This document shows positions 62,068-64,000 of a stretch of 64,000 bases of DNA, piece by piece. The position numbers were made by a program, and so were the translations under genes. The notes under the pieces are model-generated. The model was not told the origin of the DNA. It made no database searches and was given only the letters and a program-made list of their open reading frames with translations. Every line of letters starts with the position of its first letter. Position 1 is the first letter of the stretch. This DNA comes from Gaeumannomyces sp. JS-464 (Eukaryota; Ascomycota; Sordariomycetes; Magnaporthales; Magnaporthaceae): assembly GCA_002197995.1 (NCBI GenBank), contig NGZR01000001.1, positions 9,176,001-9,240,000 on the forward strand. The letters are read 5' to 3'.

Positions 62068-63621
62068 AAAATACCCTGCCCACCACCACCACCTGCTCGA
62101 ACTCGACCGTCTTGGTGATGGAGTTGGCCTTGGCGGCGTCGGCGGTGTGGTTGCCGCTGCTGCCGTTCCTGCTCCCGTTCGTCTGCCTCTCGTCCATGAT
62201 ATACTCCTCGCTGTGGCCGTCCTCGGGCCGGGCCGGGTGCCCCTTTTTCCCGCCGCTGCCCCCAAAGGTCTTGAGGCTGCCGCCGGAGCGGCTGTAGCTT
62301 CCCCCGGAGCCGGTCGAGGAGCCGAGCAGGGACGGGAAGACGCGCTTGATGAAGGGCTTGAGGGCCGGGATGTTGCCGCCCACGATGGACAGGTTGAGCT
62401 CGAGGATGCACCACATGAGCGCGGGTTCGGTGTTTCCTGTGTTGTTTTTGTGGTGTCAGCGTTGGGTTGGTGGTTTCGTAAACGTAGATCTTGGTGGAAA
62501 TCGGGTCATAGTCACGACTCGGGAGCGAGATGGGAATGGGATGGGCCTGGTGTCAAATACAGGGCCTTGGGAAATGCAAAAGGATGTTTGGGCGAAAAGG
62601 ACAACGTACGAGTAAGGTTAGCATCTGTTAGAAGCACATACAGTGATTTGAGGCGGATGATGCTCACGACGCATACGCTGTGGAGGTGTGTCAGCCAGCC
62701 ATCAAACAAGAGCCCCTGACTTTCACCCCTTTATTTCTCGCGTGGAACTTACAATGCCCCCACGGTCAGGATGGCGGCGACCTCGATCTTGCGCCTGGCG
62801 GGCAGCTGCAGTGTCTTGAGCAGCGGCAGCGACGCCACGACGGTCGTGATGTCGGTCGCGATGCCGAGGGACGCCTGGGCAAAGTAGAAGACCGGACGGT
62901 TGATGCAGACGGCGGTGGGGACGAGCTCGAGGGTCCACGAGGCCGGGATGGGGTCGCAGCTGAAGACGTTGACGAGGGCAGCGGCGACCGAGTAGCCCAT
63001 GGTGAAGAAGATGAGGGTGAAAACGGTCCAGCACATGGCCTGGACGGGGAAGATGCGCAGGTAGAAGAGCAGGATGGAGCTCTTGGCGAAGCCAGTGGCC
63101 AGGCAGAAGAAGATGGCGGCGATGATGTTGGCCAACATAAAGTGCGGGTACAGGTTCGGCGCTAATAAAACGTTCCACAAGTCCACGCCGAGGCCCCAGT
63201 TCAGCACTGTCAGTGTGGTGGAGGAGCGTCAGTCTGGGACGGAGGCCGTGGGCAGATTGGGCACCGCAGTTTGCACTCACTGTTCATGACCGCTCCTAGC
63301 AGCACCGTGGAGCAAAGAAGCGCCACGATCATGACGTCTGTTGTTCGGACGGCAGCTTTGTTAGTGTCGCGTGCCCCCCAGCTCGGCCCGGCCGAGGAAC
63401 GAGAAGGGATAATGAGTGATCGGCCACCTACAGTCATCTACCGACAGCTTTCCCACGATCCATCCCCTTGTGTAAACGCGGATTGTGGTAGTGAAGACGG
63501 CGAGAGGATAGAAGACGGCAGATACGACCAGCAGTGCAGTGGCTGACCACGGCTGGCTTGGGTCCGGCGTGACCCCCGGCGGCGGAGGAGCAGCGAAGAC
63601 CTGCCCGTTGAACTCTGACAT
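62066..63621 (-). CDS. Rhodopsin-like (PTH11/SAT4-type) membrane protein (379 aa)
   Basis: Five exons join cleanly: 63432-63621, 63281-63337, 62753-63206, 62610-62677 and 62066-62436. The N-terminus is extracellular-type (MSEFNGQVFAAPPPPGVTPD) and is followed by seven predicted membrane helices, including ALLVVSAVFYPLAVFTTTIR, VMIVALLCSTVLLGAVMN, PHFMLANIIAAIFFCLATGF, ILLFYLRIFPVQAMCWTVF, VFYFAQASLGIATDITTVVA and ILTVGALFVCVVSIIRL. The loop FSCDPIPASW and ALMWCILELNLSIVGGNIPA-type ending (WCILELNLSIV) are family marks. A Gly/Ser-rich cytosolic tail closes the protein. Function is unknown; relatives include surface-sensing receptors. No frame correction is needed. Confidence 0.88.
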
Positions 63622-64000
63622 GGCGATGGAGTAGCGGCGGCTACGTCGGTACTATAATGCCTCGACAGCTCCCTTTGAACACAGAAGCTCCCAGGTCGAA
63701 GCTGCTGATGCCAGTTCGTCGATCCGGATGCAGGCCTCACACTGATAGCCAGTCCTCGACGGGAAGGGGGTGTCGCCCTTCTTAAGCCCTTGCCACGCGG
63801 GCGACGTAGGCGGAAGACGGCAGCTGCTCGAGGGTTTGACCTTGGAGACTTTCATTGGCGATTGGAGCTCTTGGTGCTGTAGGCCATCTGAATAGAGGGT
63901 ATGGTGGTATTTGGCCTGAGCACTTCGCAGGGAGCCCTAAAGTGCCGCAGTTTATCTCGCCGGCGCCACGTGGGCGGAGAGGGATGCGCTCGAAATTCAT
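63622..64000. other. Upstream flank of the last membrane protein gene
   Basis: This 379-bp stretch is the presumed promoter of the minus-strand gene. A 72-codon open frame at 63782-64000 (minus) runs to the window edge but shows no recognisable motif. Confidence 0.4.

Overview
The window is nuclear DNA from a filamentous ascomycete, most likely a Sordariomycete. Genes carry short spliceosomal introns (about 50-270 bp, GTRNGT donors, CTRAC branch points, YAG acceptors), coding GC is high, and the gene families are typical of Pezizomycotina: a HET-domain protein, a Zn2Cys6 regulator, rhodopsin-like PTH11-type membrane proteins and a ferrichrome-type siderophore synthetase.

Layout. 0.7-4.9 kb: two housekeeping genes transcribed divergently, an RPD3-type histone deacetylase (minus) and the proteasome deubiquitinase RPN11 (plus). 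5.6-19.4 kb: an unassigned protein, a rhodopsin-like membrane protein (minus), a secreted-looking FAD oxidoreductase, a HET-domain protein and an 849-residue ankyrin-repeat protein with an NLR-like N-terminus. 19.5-31.2 kb, all minus strand: a six-hairpin glycosidase-like enzyme, a Zn2Cys6 transcription factor and a NUDIX/eIF2B-like fusion. 34.1-35.0 kb: a single-pass membrane protein. 35.0-39.6 kb: no gene that I can support. 39.6-59.2 kb: the siderophore locus. 59.2-63.6 kb: an SDR oxidoreductase and a second rhodopsin-like protein.

The siderophore locus is the core of the window. An L-ornithine N5-monooxygenase (sidA type) makes N5-hydroxyornithine. It is followed in tandem by a roughly 5,000-residue NRPS whose domain order I read as A1-T1-C1-A2-T2-C2-T3-C3-A3-T4-C4-T5-C5-T6-C6. 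Three A domains with surplus T-C units fit a ferricrocin/ferrichrome-type synthetase that reuses an A domain. Three perfect ATCWGATAA elements, the consensus of iron-responsive SreA/Urbs1-type GATA repressors, lie upstream of these two genes. I found no other copy in the window.

Quality warning. At least nine conserved genes, including the normally essential RPN11, can be read only by switching frame at single-base indels, many of them in G or C homopolymers. I treat these as probable consensus errors, not pseudogenes, and give the approximate site of each break. Other genes (RPD3, the ankyrin protein, the NUDIX/eIF2B fusion, the 62-63.6 kb membrane protein) splice cleanly with no correction.
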